64,000 nucleotides of DNA, taken from Lyophyllum atratum. Lineage: Eukaryota > Basidiomycota > Agaricomycetes > Agaricales > Lyophyllaceae. The stretch is from positions 1,674,001 through 1,738,000 of the forward strand of contig JACGCN010000007.1 of assembly GCA_014905825.1 (NCBI GenBank), given 5' to 3'. Positions within the stretch are counted from its first letter, which is position 1; the number at the start of each line of letters is the position of its first letter. The notes under the pieces were generated by a model that saw only the letters and a list, made by a program, of their open reading frames with translations, was not told the origin of the DNA and ran no database searches. Of the stretch, positions 46,657 to 58,350 are shown piece by piece. A program made the position numbers and the translations under genes.

Positions 46657-47700
46657 TCAACGTTCGTTAAAGGTATATATGTGTTGATGCTTTGTATCAC
46701 GACCGCACTGGTTCTGGATCCATATCGAATCTTCGTCTGAAAGGTCGCATCGCAAAATCACCGTTTCAAGGGATGTCCAGAAGTCATTAGGGAGGAGTAT
46801 GAAATTTGTGGTACAAAAGAGATTAAAGATGATGTTGCGAAGCGCCGGAAATTTGAAGAGTCGCAGGAGAGGAACTACATCTTGGGATGAGGAAAGAGTC
46901 AAGGACTCCAAACAGCGGCGCTTCCTATCCTTTGGATGAAACTCTAGAGGTTTCCGCAAGAAGTAGAGGACCGGGTCGACATTTGGCTGGATGGAGTGTA
47001 ATTCAAAGTTCTTTACTTGCTCCCCATACAAGAGGAGGCGTGAGCAATCGTCAAACGAAACCTCGCATGTGATCACGAGGTTTGTAAGAGATTTTAGGAT
47101 GGAGGGGGAGAATGGCAGCCACGAGGTGGCGAGCTGTTGGCGATGGCCTGTCCAGTTCAGATGGTGCAGCTTTCCAAGGTCGCTTTCTGGGAGTCGGTAG
47201 CGGTTCGAGTCATACAAAAGGTCAACATTCGGAAGACGAATGGTGAGATCCTCCCAGCGTCCAAAAGACACCTCATTGGCGAGGATGGCAAGGTGCTTTC
47301 CCAAGGCGCGAAACCCCTCTTCCTCAGACCACTCCCCGCTCTCGAGCTCGGCAACCACTTTAATCGATGTCTCAGGATCTAGTCGCTGAGATAAGAGGTG
47401 GAGTTGTTGCTCGGGAGTGCGATTCGTGACTGCCGCGTTCTCCCCGAGCTTTATAGATATCAATCCAGGACCTCCGGTGAGTTCGACATTGGGGGAAGAG
47501 GATGGTTGATGTGGGTAGGGGTCATGGCCGTGTAAGAATTTGGCTTTCGAACCAAGATAGCGCCCTACGGAGAACATGGATACAGTCAGAAAAGCCCCAA
47601 CGAGCCTGTCGTCCACTGGAGCAATCGATGAAGCGATTTGAATGGGAAAGAATTCGGAATTAGTCATCTGCACGAGGTCAGAGTTGAACGGCACGATCAT
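46657..47700 (-). CDS. LRR-like protein with N-terminal hydrophobic segment, paralogue B
   Basis: Related to the gene at 42707-43951 along most of its length. The first in-frame ATG is at 47700-47698; the frame stays open to about 47835, where a possible acceptor (gtgtacag) could join an upstream exon. It has a hydrophobic segment (RLVGAFLTVSMFSVGRYLG), then the shared motifs TPEQQLHLLSQRLDPE, GEWSEEEGF, WEDLTIRLPNVDL, LNWTGHRQQL, NVDPVL and leucine-rich strands (LESLTLSSS, FPALRNIIFNLF, LETVILRCDLSDED). No F-box or enzyme signature. The hydrophobic segment is kept in both paralogues, which suggests membrane attachment. Function unknown. Confidence 0.6.
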   Translation of the reverse strand: MIVPFNSDLVQMTNSEFFPIQIASSIAPVDDRLVGAFLTVSMFSVGRYLGSKAKFLHGHDPYPHQPSSSPNVELTGGPGLISIKLGENAAVTNRTPEQQLHLLSQRLDPETSIKVVAELESGEWSEEEGFRALGKHLAILANEVSFGRWEDLTIRLPNVDLLYDSNRYRLPESDLGKLHHLNWTGHRQQLATSWLPFSPSILKSLTNLVITCEVSFDDCSRLLLYGEQVKNFELHSIQPNVDPVLYFLRKPLEFHPKDRKRRCLESLTLSSSQDVVPLLRLFKFPALRNIIFNLFCTTNFILLPNDFWTSLETVILRCDLSDEDSIWIQNQCGRDTKHQHIYTFNER

Positions 47701-48590
47701 GTTACAGTAAACTGCACGAACCGTGGTGCCAGTTAGTTCGATGTAAATGGGATGATGGTGGTGGCGTCGAGCGGTAAAGATTGAACATTGTCGAGTGGGT
47801 TTAAGTAGCAATGTTGCGTGGGTTCGAGGCACTGTACACAATAGGAAGTGTCAAGATTCAGCCTGAACTTAACAATAATAACGCCCGGTAGTCGCGCTCC
47901 GAGCAAACTTCTAGGTCCATCCCGAGGACAAGGCAACCAAACGATCGCTACAATGTTTACATAGACAATAAGGGGTCTGCGTCATGAGAAGTAGCAAGAA
48001 TCCCTATGGTCGTCGAGGAAGACCAGCTGGTTTATTGTCTACAACGATTCCGAATACCGATTGACATGGTCCGGTATTGATCTATTTTTGGCTATTTCCT
48101 AAGCCTTGATCATGTAGGTTTACAGATAATCATACATACGCTTTCAGATGCATACTAGTAAGTACTAAGTAACCGCGTCGCAAAGTCTGATTACTTGAGT
48201 TAGAAGTGTGCAGTCATTGCATGCTTTTCGTAGGTTTTACCCCCTCCTTCCCGACAGGTGTGTTGGGAGCCTTCATCGAGGCCTTCTCTATGAAGGCCTA
48301 AATCTGTTCACTTGTTGCACTTAGCGATGCCTGAGTCGGCTCTGTACTTGCCGTACTTTGGAGATGTGGGACGGCAAAAGAAAGATGACCAAATGTCGCC
48401 GGACTAGGTCCAGGACTGCGGGCGCGTTGGTTGTCACGGGTATCGGCGACGTTGATGTATTTATTCCCATAGATATCCTAGTCTCCGGTAGCTGACCTTA
48501 TAAACAGATGATAGTCGATCTGTTTGTATAAGGTCTGCTTCGGTTACCCGGCATTTTGGCAGACGGGTCGATTCGGCGTTAAGGACGGTG
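47701..48590. other. Intergenic, no gene recognised
   Basis: 0.9 kb without recognisable coding sequence, apart from the possible N-terminal extension of paralogue B at 47701-47835. Confidence 0.45.
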
Positions 48591-49250
48591 CTAAATGGCA
48601 ATTTCTGTAGCACGTGCATGATTATCTGACGCCAATAACTTTAAGATAAGGAGTACATGGGCCTCGTCGATACCCAGCAGGACTATGTTGCTTCGAAAGT
48701 CTTCGTCACGCAGAACACCATCCAGTTCCGAGGACAGGAGTTTTTCGGGCGACACCAAGACTATTGGCCATTTACACTCGCGAACTTCTGTGTACAGGTT
48801 CCGGCCTTCTCCAGTCGCTTCGCGGGCCGTTTCTGCATTGACCGACACTGCCTTTATGCCAAATTCACTGATCTCGCGAGCCTGAAATGTAGAGCTTAGC
48901 TTTCACGTCATAATTCATGAACGAAAACTTACATGATTATTCCCCAGCTCAATTAGAGGTGTGATGATGATCCCTACAGGCCGTGATGGAGGTTTGGGAA
49001 TTGTGTTCACAGGATGTCGTAGGAGGTACTGCATAATGCGGATCGGTCCCCAGAATGCTGCTGTCTTGCCGCCACCCGTGTGTGCTATGAGCAAAACCGG
49101 AATTTTATCGAGAATATGAGCCCAGATGTCCACTTGAAAGTCACGAGGTCCGTTTTGCCATTGCGGGATGAGTTCTTCCATAATGCCTCGGATTCGAATG
49201 CGGCTTTCGAATGACCGCCATGAGTGTTGCACATGCCCTTCTCTCGACAT
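48591..49250 (-). pseudogene. Truncated RecQ/DEAD-type helicase, N-terminal motor fragment
   Basis: Two exons (48933-49250, 48591-48881; 51-bp intron) encode about 202 residues. Motifs: a Q-motif-like FQVDIWAHIL, Walker A AHTGGGKTAAFWGPI, motif Ia ITPLIELGNNHAREISEFGI, the block GRNLYTEVRECKWPIVLVSP and motif II LGIDEAH. Right after IDEAH the sequence loses similarity and stops, so motifs III-VI and the second RecA lobe are missing. It cannot be an active helicase. RecQ-like fragments like this are common debris in Agaricomycete genomes. No partner exons are visible downstream on this strand. Confidence 0.8.
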
Positions 49251-50568
49251 TGAACGCGCGACGCGTTTGTGATTGTCTCTCGGGGATATGTCTACCAAAA
49301 ACGTGACCTCTATCTAGCTTACATATTCACCGAGATGTCCGAAACGACCCGCCTGCCAAAACAAAGACCAAGCGAACAAGACTATAGATATCCACCACAA
49401 CTTAACGTGGCAGGCTTTGATGCGCACGAGAGGCATGGAATAGACGGTCGAGAGTGGTTGTGACCAACATGGCATGACGAACGCGTTACGCGTCTGACAA
49501 GTCAATCACGCATCTTATCTTATCTTTTTCAACCACTTCCGACGGCATTCAAAACTTCTTCATCACCAGCACCGAACACGACGCATAAACCCTGAAGGCG
49601 GTCTCATCTGGCCACCAAGGCCGATGTCAATGAAGAATTATAGTGCTTGGGCGCACGTCTGACACACTTCGAAAATGCCAGTGATTCAGCTAGTTGTAGC
49701 CTCGTCAGTTCGCAATGCCATTTTAGCCGTCAGCATAGCACTCACCTTGCACTCCTTTCCTGGTTTCCCTCACCATCGCTAATTATGACACCGCTTCTTG
49801 GATATCCTGCACAGGCCATATCAGTGATATCACTGTCAATGAGGTGGTTCAATTGATAAGAGCCTAGAGGCAGTACAATAGGACGCTCATGGCATCGGAT
49901 ATCGGGCCTAGTGGAGAGGCAATTGCAGGTCCTGGAAAGATCCCGACATCGTGCTTCATCGTGAAATAGGCTAAGGTAAGTTCAAAGCTGGGCGCAGCTC
50001 CGACTCGCAGACGCAGCTTGGTGAAACGGCGCCACGGCGACTCCTTGCTGCTAATCTGTAAAGCTGCTTACGCGATGAGTACTAGTATAAGTCCCCACGG
50101 GCCCCGCCCTGCCCCGCCTATCACTTGGTCAAGGGCTGGACTTCTCTGGCTATTCTCAGCGCCATCACCAGCCATGGCTCCGCCACCACGTTGTCTTATA
50201 CCCACATATTCATAGAGTGGGACCATATCAGGCCAGTTGGTCACCAGAGAAATCGTAAATGACGCCAAATGTAGTCGTCTTTCCGTTGACATCGAGGACC
50301 TGTTTTGGATCACCCCTCCTTGACCCCTCCTAAAGAAAAATCCGGGTCAATGCCCGGACCCGGATCAGGCCTCGGGGTGGATTCTGAAAAGGTCCTGCAC
50401 TTACCTCACATACCCAAGTTCAACAAGCGCCTGCGTTCTCCGTCGGCATCACTTTAACATCATGCAGGCTAAGTATAGCAAATCACATCTAAAACCGTGC
50501 CGCCCAATCTTGATCGAAGGTTCGAGGAGTCGTGGTCGTTAAACGGGCGGTCGCCTCCGTTCGCTTCT
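49251..50568. other. Intergenic, no gene recognised
   Basis: 1.3 kb with short unrecognised frames only. A small GC-rich palindromic stretch (cccggacccgg) lies near 50351-50365. Confidence 0.45.
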
Positions 50569-50575
50569 TATAAAG
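50569..50575 (+). promoter_or_regulatory. TATA box of P450 gene
   Basis: TATAAAG 37 bp before the ATG at 50612. Confidence 0.5.
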
Positions 50576-50611
50576 GGGCTGCGCGCGTTTTGATCTTGCC
50601 CCTATAACACC

Positions 50612-52539
50612 ATGTCAGCCTCGCTCAACGAGACCGTTCTCGACTCCTGGACCGCCTTGCAACAGGCACCCGTCGCCGTCCAAGCAGCAACGGCTGTGGG
50701 TGCAGGCATCCTAGTCGCCGTCGCGTATCCCGCTCTCTTCTCGTCGCAGAAGAGCACGGACATCCAGGAACTCGGTGGGCTATCCATCTTGACTGCATGG
50801 CCGTTCTTCAGCAAGCGCTTCGATTTCCTGAGGGAGAACTTCAAAAAGACTGGCCAGAATCTCTTCTCGTTCAAGATCCTGCATGTGCGTCGCGACCCCC
50901 ACTGTTTTTCGTTCTTCGGCGCAGACCGCACTGATACTTATGACGTTGTAGCATACTGTCACTGCTATGAAAGGAGAGGAAGCGCGTAAGGCGTTCTTTG
51001 ACAACAAGAGCATGAACTTCACTGAGGGGTATAAAATCCTGATGGGAGCGGTATGTCTTCCTCGAGCTTTGGGACCTCAATCTAATTCGCATGCGCGCTC
51101 CCCAGGCCCCGAGGCTTTCTGATATCCAGGAGACAAGTCTTCCAGAAGGTGACGTAACCTGGTTCAACAAGCATCTCGCTATGCTGTTGAACAAGAATCG
51201 GCTCGCGGAAGGTGCGAACCGACATCTTCTCTTTGCTTAGCCCCTTCCAACTTTTCCCTCAGTTCTTCCTGAGTTATTCGATGATGTTCAGGCTCGAATG
51301 GATGGGTGGGGCAAGGAAGGGCGCATGGATCCCTTTACAAACATTTACGACGTGCGTTTCGTATGTGCTGTCACTACGTATTCACCGCTCACTCCTTCCT
51401 CAGCTTGTGTTCCAAATGACAGTGCGCATGGCGACGTGCCGTGAGCTTTCGACCGATATCGCAGCGCTCAACAAGCTTCAAAATGACTACTGGATGCTCG
51501 AAAAAAGCGCAACGCCCACCGCCCTATTACTTCCCTGGTTCCCTTCACCTGCCAAAAAGCAGAAGGAGGCCGCCACTACGAATCTCTATACGACACTCTA
51601 CGGCTACGTCGAGGGACGACGAAACGCCGAAGTCCCTAGTGCTGACGCCATTGATATCTTGATAGGGCAAGGGATGCAAAACCCGGAAATCATCGGGGTA
51701 AGAATTGACCGCCCCTACACTCCTCACCCAGTTGGCTGACCATTCTCCAAAAGTTTATTCTCGCCGTGATCTTCGCTGGAGTCGTTAACACCGGTATCAA
51801 CTGTACGTACGCACACTCTCGCTCCTCCTTAATATCGCTAACGGGCTTGTTTAGCATGCTGGGCCCTCCTCTTCCTCTCCTTCAACGCGGAATGGAAAGC
51901 AAAGGTCATCGCCGAGGTCCGCGCCCTCGTCGACACCCACACCAACTCCTCCTCCTCCGAACCCCTCCACAAGCGCCTCGCCGCCATCCCCATCTCCGTC
52001 TGGGAAGACGAGATGCCCGTCATGGACCTCGTCATCCGCGAGACGATCCGCCTCGTCCTCAACGGAACGGCCCTCCGTCGAAACGTCATCGACGACATGC
52101 ACGTCGCCGGGACAGGCAAGACCATACCCAAGGGCAACTTCGTCGCGTACCCCATCTCGGACGCCCACCTCAACCCGAACATTTACACGGATGCGACGGA
52201 GTTCGACCCATCGCGCTTCCAGCCGGGGAGGGAGGAGGACAAGAAGCAGACGTTTGCGTATCTGGGATGGGGTGCGGGCCGCCACCCGTGCACTGGGATG
52301 AAGGTGGCGAAGCTTGAGATCAAGATCATCGTCGCGCTCTTCCTTGCGGGGTACGAGTACGATGTGGTGGACTCGGCGGGCAACTTCCCAAAGCGCCTCC
52401 CGAAGCCGGATTACAATGATATTCAGCAGGTTTGTGGTTTTCATGGCCGTTGTTGTTTACTGTCACTGATGCGTTCGACTTTCAGGCTCGCCCAGTGGGA
52501 GATCCTACCTTTATTAAGTTCAAACGGGTCGTGGAGTAG
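50612..52539 (+). CDS. Cytochrome P450 (CYP51-like heme motif), family uncertain
   Basis: Heme-thiolate monooxygenase, probably anchored in the ER. Eight exons (50612-50884, 50952-51050, 51106-51211, 51263-51351, 51404-51697, 51754-51802, 51855-52429, 52486-52539) give 512 residues. An N-terminal hydrophobic segment (residues 17-41) is the membrane anchor. I-helix region FAGVVNTGINS; K-helix ExxR in VIRETIRL; FDPSRF aromatic region; heme loop GWGAGRHPCTGMKVAK with the ligand Cys. The GRHxC form resembles CYP51, but the first position is Trp rather than Phe. The I-helix lacks the usual AGxxTT, having Asn-Thr instead. I would not call it lanosterol demethylase; it resembles a separate Agaricomycete P450 group. 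Substrate unknown. Confidence 0.93.
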
Positions 52540-53017
52540 ATGTTGCGGACGACCCCTCTTGTGTCCCGTGTCGATACCTTTTAATATGGCATAGTAGAAT
52601 AATAAAACGTCCTCATAAGTCAACTACATACTGGTAAAAAGAGGTCCTACGTTGTTGATGTATGTAGACCGACCTTCACTATTGACGTCGAACGTCACGG
52701 TCACTGAACTAGTATCGGGGTTTGAAGTTGTCAATTCCAACTTCTCAACCCAATTTTACTCTCGAACATCATCTGACTATCAAGGCAAATCATGGCCCCT
52801 GCATAACTACGAGTGTCCGGTTATGGCCCGTGCCCACCCTCACCGACGGAACTGGAGTGGTTGAAGCAGCACGTGAATAGGTTCTCCTGGGAAGCTACGG
52901 AGGCAACAATAGCGACATAAAAACTGGTACCCAATCAGGGTAAGTATATCCAAACCCCATAATGCCTTACCTCGGTTGATCAACTGTCCACGCAGATCAT
53001 CAATCATGTCACAAATT
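52540..53017. other. Intergenic, no gene recognised
   Basis: Spacer between the P450 and the transposon. If the element has terminal inverted repeats, its left end should lie in or near this stretch; I could not identify it by eye. Confidence 0.4.
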
Positions 53018-53115
53018 TCTCACAGCGGTCATGATCCACCTCCATCATGATCCTGAGATAAGATCATGAACCAGATCCTGATCCAGATCATGATCTTGAT
53101 CATGATCTATGGTCT
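53018..53115. repeat. Cluster of GATC-containing palindromes upstream of transposase
   Basis: Repeated ATGATC/GATCAT and CAGATC units, including the palindromes gatcatgatc and atcatgat, within about 100 bp ending roughly 110 bp before the transposase start. Subterminal short repeats of this sort are common binding sites for CACTA-type transposases, which is the likely meaning here. Confidence 0.55.
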
Positions 53116-53227
53116 TCATCGTGATCTAGGGTCCCACGGTTGAACAACTTCGCTGTTCAACACGTTTCCCAGCAACTCGTTACTTCGTGCACATAGTCTC
53201 TTTCTCTGAGTATTCTTTCTGTTCTAT

Positions 53228-56200
53228 ATGGCATCAAAAACCACTTCCGACACCTCTCGCGAATGCCCCAACTGTGGCAGGAGCTTCAAGCCTCAAGGAT
53301 ATAAACGGCATGTTTCAACTTGTGTTCCCTCTGATGAACTACAGCAGGCCGACCGAGCGTTCGAGGAAAAACTCGAAGCTGATCGTCGAGCTCGGGATAC
53401 TGCCATGCTTGCCGGTAAGCACACCAGTCTCTGTGTATATCCTCGCTTATGCCCCACAGGATATAGCGGAATGCCCGCTTTGGAAACGAGACCACGCATC
53501 CTAGAGGACCCGCATGCTACCGCAGCACCAGTCGCCGGGACGGATGACGCGGCTGGTTTTCGCCTGGAAACGAGGGCGGATGCGAAGAGAAAGGAAAAGG
53601 GTACGTCGTTGCACATCTACGCCCCTGCTTAATATCAACGTCTCTTCTCCAATATCAAATAGGTGCCTCCACGCTCGGTAGCAGAGCGATGCCTAGCCAC
53701 GATGAGAACTTACGTCTGGAAACGCGACCCAAATCTAAAGAAGCGAAAGCGAGTCATCAGCGCATTGGTAGGGTAAAACAACCCTTTCTTATCTCTTCAT
53801 GCTCATGTTTGGGTCATCCAAGCTTCGAGAACCGTGAACCAGAAGCAAACGACGTCTCGTGAGTTGCAGAACATTATTCTGTCAGGCTGGAACTCACCTA
53901 CCGCACAAATACATTCAGCTCCGAGTGGTTCTGAACCGCGCACGCCTTTGTCACCGACTCAACCGCAAGACGAACCAAAGATCGATGATATACGCACGAC
54001 GTACCATCCGGCGACCGGTAGACCGAGTGTTGTCAACCATTTCGAAGAATACGGACAAGATACCCCATCACCGCGTCGCTCCAGCCGCCGGAAGCCGTGG
54101 CTTCCGTTTCGTTCCAAGACCGAGTTTGACTTCGCTGAGCTTGTTCATAAGGCCGCGTTGTCTTCTAAAATGGTCGACGAGCTCATCAGCATTGTAAATA
54201 CCTTAAAGGATAACCATGAAGAGTTTTTTTTCCTCAAGAATCATGGGGACCTCGATAAACTATGGGACAAAGCAACCTCAAGACATGTACCAGTACGTCA
54301 TTCTCTCTCTGGGTTTGGACAACAGATAACTTATCGAGCCTAACTATTGATAGTTTGAACGCGCGGAGATCAAGGTCCCTTACGGTAGCTCCGTCCGAAC
54401 GGTCGAGTTTTGGTCCCGTCACTTCAAGGACTGGTTGGCCATGGTGCTCGACGACGATCATGTCGGGGACACCATTGTGTTGGACCCGATGATGATAGAG
54501 AAGTTTGATGGTGTGGAATGGGAGCGAGTCATCCACGAACCGTATACGGCGGATCGTGCATGGGAACTTCAGGTAAGCCATCGTGCTGATCACTATTCAG
54601 GAATTAATCACCAAGGCTAGGCGCGGATCCCTGTCGGAGCCCGTGTGCTCCTGATCACACTCTATGCGGACAAGACGCGTTTATCTTCTTTTGGCACCGC
54701 CATGGGGCACCCCATCATGGCGCGAATTGATAGCCTTCCCGACTCCGTTCGAAGTGGTAAAGGCTTGGGCGCCACTCAAGTTCTCGGGTGGCTTCCTATT
54801 GTGCGTACTTCCTATCTATCTGTCTCACATTTTCTAACTGTACCTTAGATTGCAGAAGAGGAGTCCGAGAAAGGGAAGCCTGAGTGGGTAAACTTCAAGA
54901 GAGCAGTGTATCATGAATGTCTCAAGCACCTTCTCTCTACCATCGCCTATGACTCCAAACATGGTGGAGTGTACAAGTGTGGCAGGCAAGGCTATCTTAC
55001 TTTATATCCCTCCATTTATGTCCTGGCTGCCGATTTCGAAGAACAGTACGTATTTATATAGTAATTTATACTTTTCTACTTGCATTCTTATTCCAAACAA
55101 TAGTACTACAATGACGCTCACTCGGGGAGTCAAGGCTCTATTCCCCTGTACCGTCTGTAAGTGTCCTCGAGATGAGCTATCGGATCTCAGTAAGAGACAC
55201 CCGCTCCACACCGCCGAGGAGTCCAAGTCGATATGGGCTCAAGCACAGCGCCTGACCACAAAAGCTGCCCAGGAGAGGCTTTTCAAGGCTGAAAGCCTTC
55301 GAAACGTGGAGGTGAGCTTTCATCCCACGTCCAGATAATGCGGTCCACTAACTTGCCACATTCTGAAGAATGCATTTTGGAGTGTGAACTGTGACCCACA
55401 CCAAGCAGTAACGTTCGACAAACTACATGCAAACGACCACGGACTTGGGGGAAAGCATCTCTACCCCGAAGCCAAGCGGCTTATCAATGAATTACAGGGG
55501 AGTCGGTCAGGAGCGGATACAATTGAAAAACAGTATTTCAATTCCGTCGTATGCCATATTATTTCTAACGCCCTCACAGGTTTGCTGCTTTCCCGCCTTG
55601 GAAAGGCTTGCGAGTCCGTTTCAGAGGGTCTCCGTTGTCACAGCATTTTGCTGACGGTAATCAGTTCCGCGACATCATGAAGGTGATCGTGAACCTACAT
55701 GAAAGTGGATGTATGTTTATCTTAAGTTTACTCACAGATGTTCATCTATGCAAGCCATAACGTTCTTGGAACGGATGATGAATCCGACGGATACGTCTTA
55801 CTCTGCGTTTTCCGCAGATATGCCACCATGGTCATGTACCAAGATCTTGAGGTTCACACTTCGAAGACGCTGAAAGAAGCCCGAAAAGCAGTCCAAGAGT
55901 TTGGGGCAGCCCTCAAGGTACGATCGATGCAGATTGTTGGGATATATCTGACTGCATGCTACTACAGGCATACGAGGAGGTGCTTGCGGGGACTATACCT
56001 GGATATGATGACATTGAAGATGGTGGTGACGGCGACAGCGATGACGACACCGATACACGTCCTATGGAGGATGAAACGGAAAACGACAACTCCAATAAAT
56101 ATAAGCCAAGTCTGACAAGAACAAAAGACCTAAATTTCCCCAAACTACACAATCAAGGACACGCCATTGACGACATTGAAGCCAAGGGTGCCTTGCACTA

Positions 56201-57219
56201 CTTTTCGACGCGATACTTTGAGGGTCTCCACCGTTCTTTCAAGAAATGGTACCAGTCAACGACAAATTTTAGGAACGTCGAACCTCAGGTATGTCTCTAA
56301 TACGTTTCCAGTTGAAATGGTGCCTGAATAGAACACTAGATCTTGAAGGCTGAGTGTCGAAAAATTACAGCAAGTATCATGCGAGAGCTAGTCGACGACT
56401 ACGAGAAGTACGGTGACGCAGGCAACATCGATCAAGAAGCTATCGCAGACGACTCAGACGAGGACGAGGGTAGCGCGAAGGATTCTCATACATTCGGCAA
56501 CATATATCTTGGTTCACCGGAGAAGAAGAGGTCCTTCAAGCAAGTGCAAGCTGCGCATATGGGGCGGCCATCGTTTGATAAGCTGTGGGAGAGAAGCATG
56601 CGCAAAATCAAGGAGTTACTGGAGCGTCCAGATAGCCCAATCCATGCTACCCGTGAGGATGTTAAGGCAGCGGTAGTAGCTATCACGAAGGATGATCCAG
56701 TCGTAAGTACAGCAAACTGATACCACCTGAAGTAGTGCTCACAACCAAAGTTTGTCGCAGGTGATTCAATACAGGTTGATCAAGCCTACATACGAATCTA
56801 TTGTGGATTGGCGTGCTCACACAGATTATCTCCACGCACACCCAACGTATCGCAAAACCGGCAGGTTCGACTGCGTCATTGTTGACAGCAACCCCAGGCC
56901 CTTATTCGCTCGACTCGTCTTCGTTTATACCGTCGCACTAAATATACAAGTCGACGGGGAGCACAAAGTTGTCCAGATCCCTCTTGCACTTGTGCAGCCG
57001 TTCAAAGAGAACGCCAAGATGTCTCAGCGGGACAAGGACTTTCGCCTCCTCCGTCTCAAGCTTATGCCAGAGGATAGCTGTCGCATCGTTCCGGCCCGTT
57101 CAATTATTCGTGGAGCATACATTGTCTCGGAGGGAGAGGACTTTGAAACGTCACTAATTGTTGACGTCGTTGATACAGATATGTTCCTTCGATTAGAAAG
57201 ATTGTACCCTCTTGACTAG
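53228..57219 (+). mobile_element. Plavaka-like (CACTA superfamily) transposase gene
   Basis: Multi-exon gene (about 13 exons, roughly 1,100 residues). It begins with a C2H2-like zinc finger (ECPNCGRSFKPQGYKRHVSTC without the last few spacers). Plavaka-type blocks follow in order: WLPFRSKTEFDFAELVHKA; FERAEIKVPYG; LITLYADKTRLSSFGTAMG; HPIMARIDSLPDSVR; AQ-like ATQVLGWLPI; LTRGVKALFPCTVCKCP; DPHQAVTFDKLHANDHGLGG; FAAFPPWKGL; FADGNQFRDIMK; MFIYASHNVLG; YFSTRYFEGLHRSFKKW; and a C-terminal RDKDFRLLRLKLMPED. No stop or frameshift was found in the exons I checked, so it may be intact. Plavaka elements belong to the CACTA group of cut-and-paste DNA transposons specific to fungi. Terminal inverted repeats and target-site duplications were not found by eye. 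Confidence 0.87.
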
Positions 57220-57322
57220 TTATATGCAACTTATTTGCGAGAATCACAGCTTGGTATCGCCAGTGGTCATCGTAGTGTACGCAGCAGTCGAAGTTATTAT
57301 CTGGTTTGACTGGCACATCGAA

Positions 57323-57400
57323 GATAAGCTTCCGTTGATCATCACCGGACGAACTTGTCATTTCTCTCCTGCCACCAGCACTCAGAGTCAGAGTCACTGT
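57323..57400 (+). repeat. Direct repeat, left copy (78 bp)
   Basis: Identical to 58751-58834 apart from a 6-bp difference: the right copy has gtgatc (58774-58779) inserted after catcac. The two copies enclose the 169-bp array and the 150-bp duplicated block. Confidence 0.9.
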
Positions 57401-58076
57401 GTAACTTGGAAAGGCGTACACCGTCTGATGCCCAAAAATGGTCATTCTCCCATCGTCCTACCTATAACTTCAAATGGGTGGTTTTTAAATGAATATCCTT
57501 TGGCAAGCTGGCTGGCATATGTCTACTGGTCCTATTCCCAAGCTCAGACTTTAAAAAACTAGGAATGGTGTAACTTGGAAAGGCGTACACCGTCTGATGC
57601 CCAAAAATGGTCATTCTCCCATCGTCCTACCTATAACTTCAAATGGGTGGTTTTTAAATGGATATCCTCTGGCAAGCTGGCTGGCATATGTCTACTGGTC
57701 CTATTCCCAAGCTCAGACTTTAAAAAACTAGGAATGGTGTAACTTGGTAAGGCATACACCGTCTGATGCCCAAAAATGGTCATTCTCCCATCGTCCTACC
57801 TATAACTTCAAATGGGTGGTTTTTAAATGAATATCCTTTGGCAAGCTGGCTGGCATATGCCTACTGGTCCTATTCCCAAGCTCAGACTTTAAAAAACTAG
57901 GAATGGTGTAACTTGGAAAGGCGTACACCGTCTGAAGCCCAAAAATGGTCATTCTCCCATCGTCCTACCTATAACTTCAAATGGGCGGTTTTCAAATGGA
58001 TATCCTTTTGCGAGCTAGCCGGCATATGCCTACTGGTCCTATTCCCAAGCTCAAACTTTAAAAACCTTCAAAATCT
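57401..58076 (+). repeat. Four tandem 169-bp repeats
   Basis: Units begin with gtaacttgg at 57401, 57570, 57739 and 57908, an exact 169-bp period four times. Units 1-3 are almost identical (single-base changes such as gaaagg/gtaagg and aatgaatat/aatggatat). The fourth is more diverged (tgaagccc, gggcggttttc). Each starts with an open frame but no unit encodes a recognisable protein. The array starts exactly where the left direct repeat ends. Confidence 0.95.
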
Positions 58077-58350
58077 TCAGGTGTCGAGACCGGGAAAGCC
58101 AGATCAGTGAATATAGCGGATGATAACAATGACATCACCCAAGATTAGATGTTGCGGCTGTGCATATCTCTCATCTCTCAATCCGCTACCACCACTTGGC
58201 CGTCCTGCGCATGCCCAGGGATTTTCTTTCTAGGTGAGTTTTCTTTCGATTCTTTTCTCAACTATAACTTCGTTGATCAAGTTAGATCTATTCTCTTTTC
58301 CAAACACGTAACAACGCCCTCCTCCCCTCAAAAAGGGATGCAGAGACGGC

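Noticed and set aside
51838..52444. Antisense frames over the P450 exon 7
   Set aside because: They are shadows of a GC-rich coding exon, with repetitive Arg/Val/Asp composition and no start or splice support.
50612..52539. Calling the P450 lanosterol 14-alpha-demethylase (CYP51/ERG11)
   Set aside because: Only the heme loop resembles CYP51. The I-helix and other regions do not match, so a substrate claim would be unsupported.
57401..58076. Regularly spaced repeats that might suggest a CRISPR array
   Set aside because: Units are 169 bp, contiguous and almost identical along their whole length, with no short repeats plus unique spacers, and the genome is eukaryotic.
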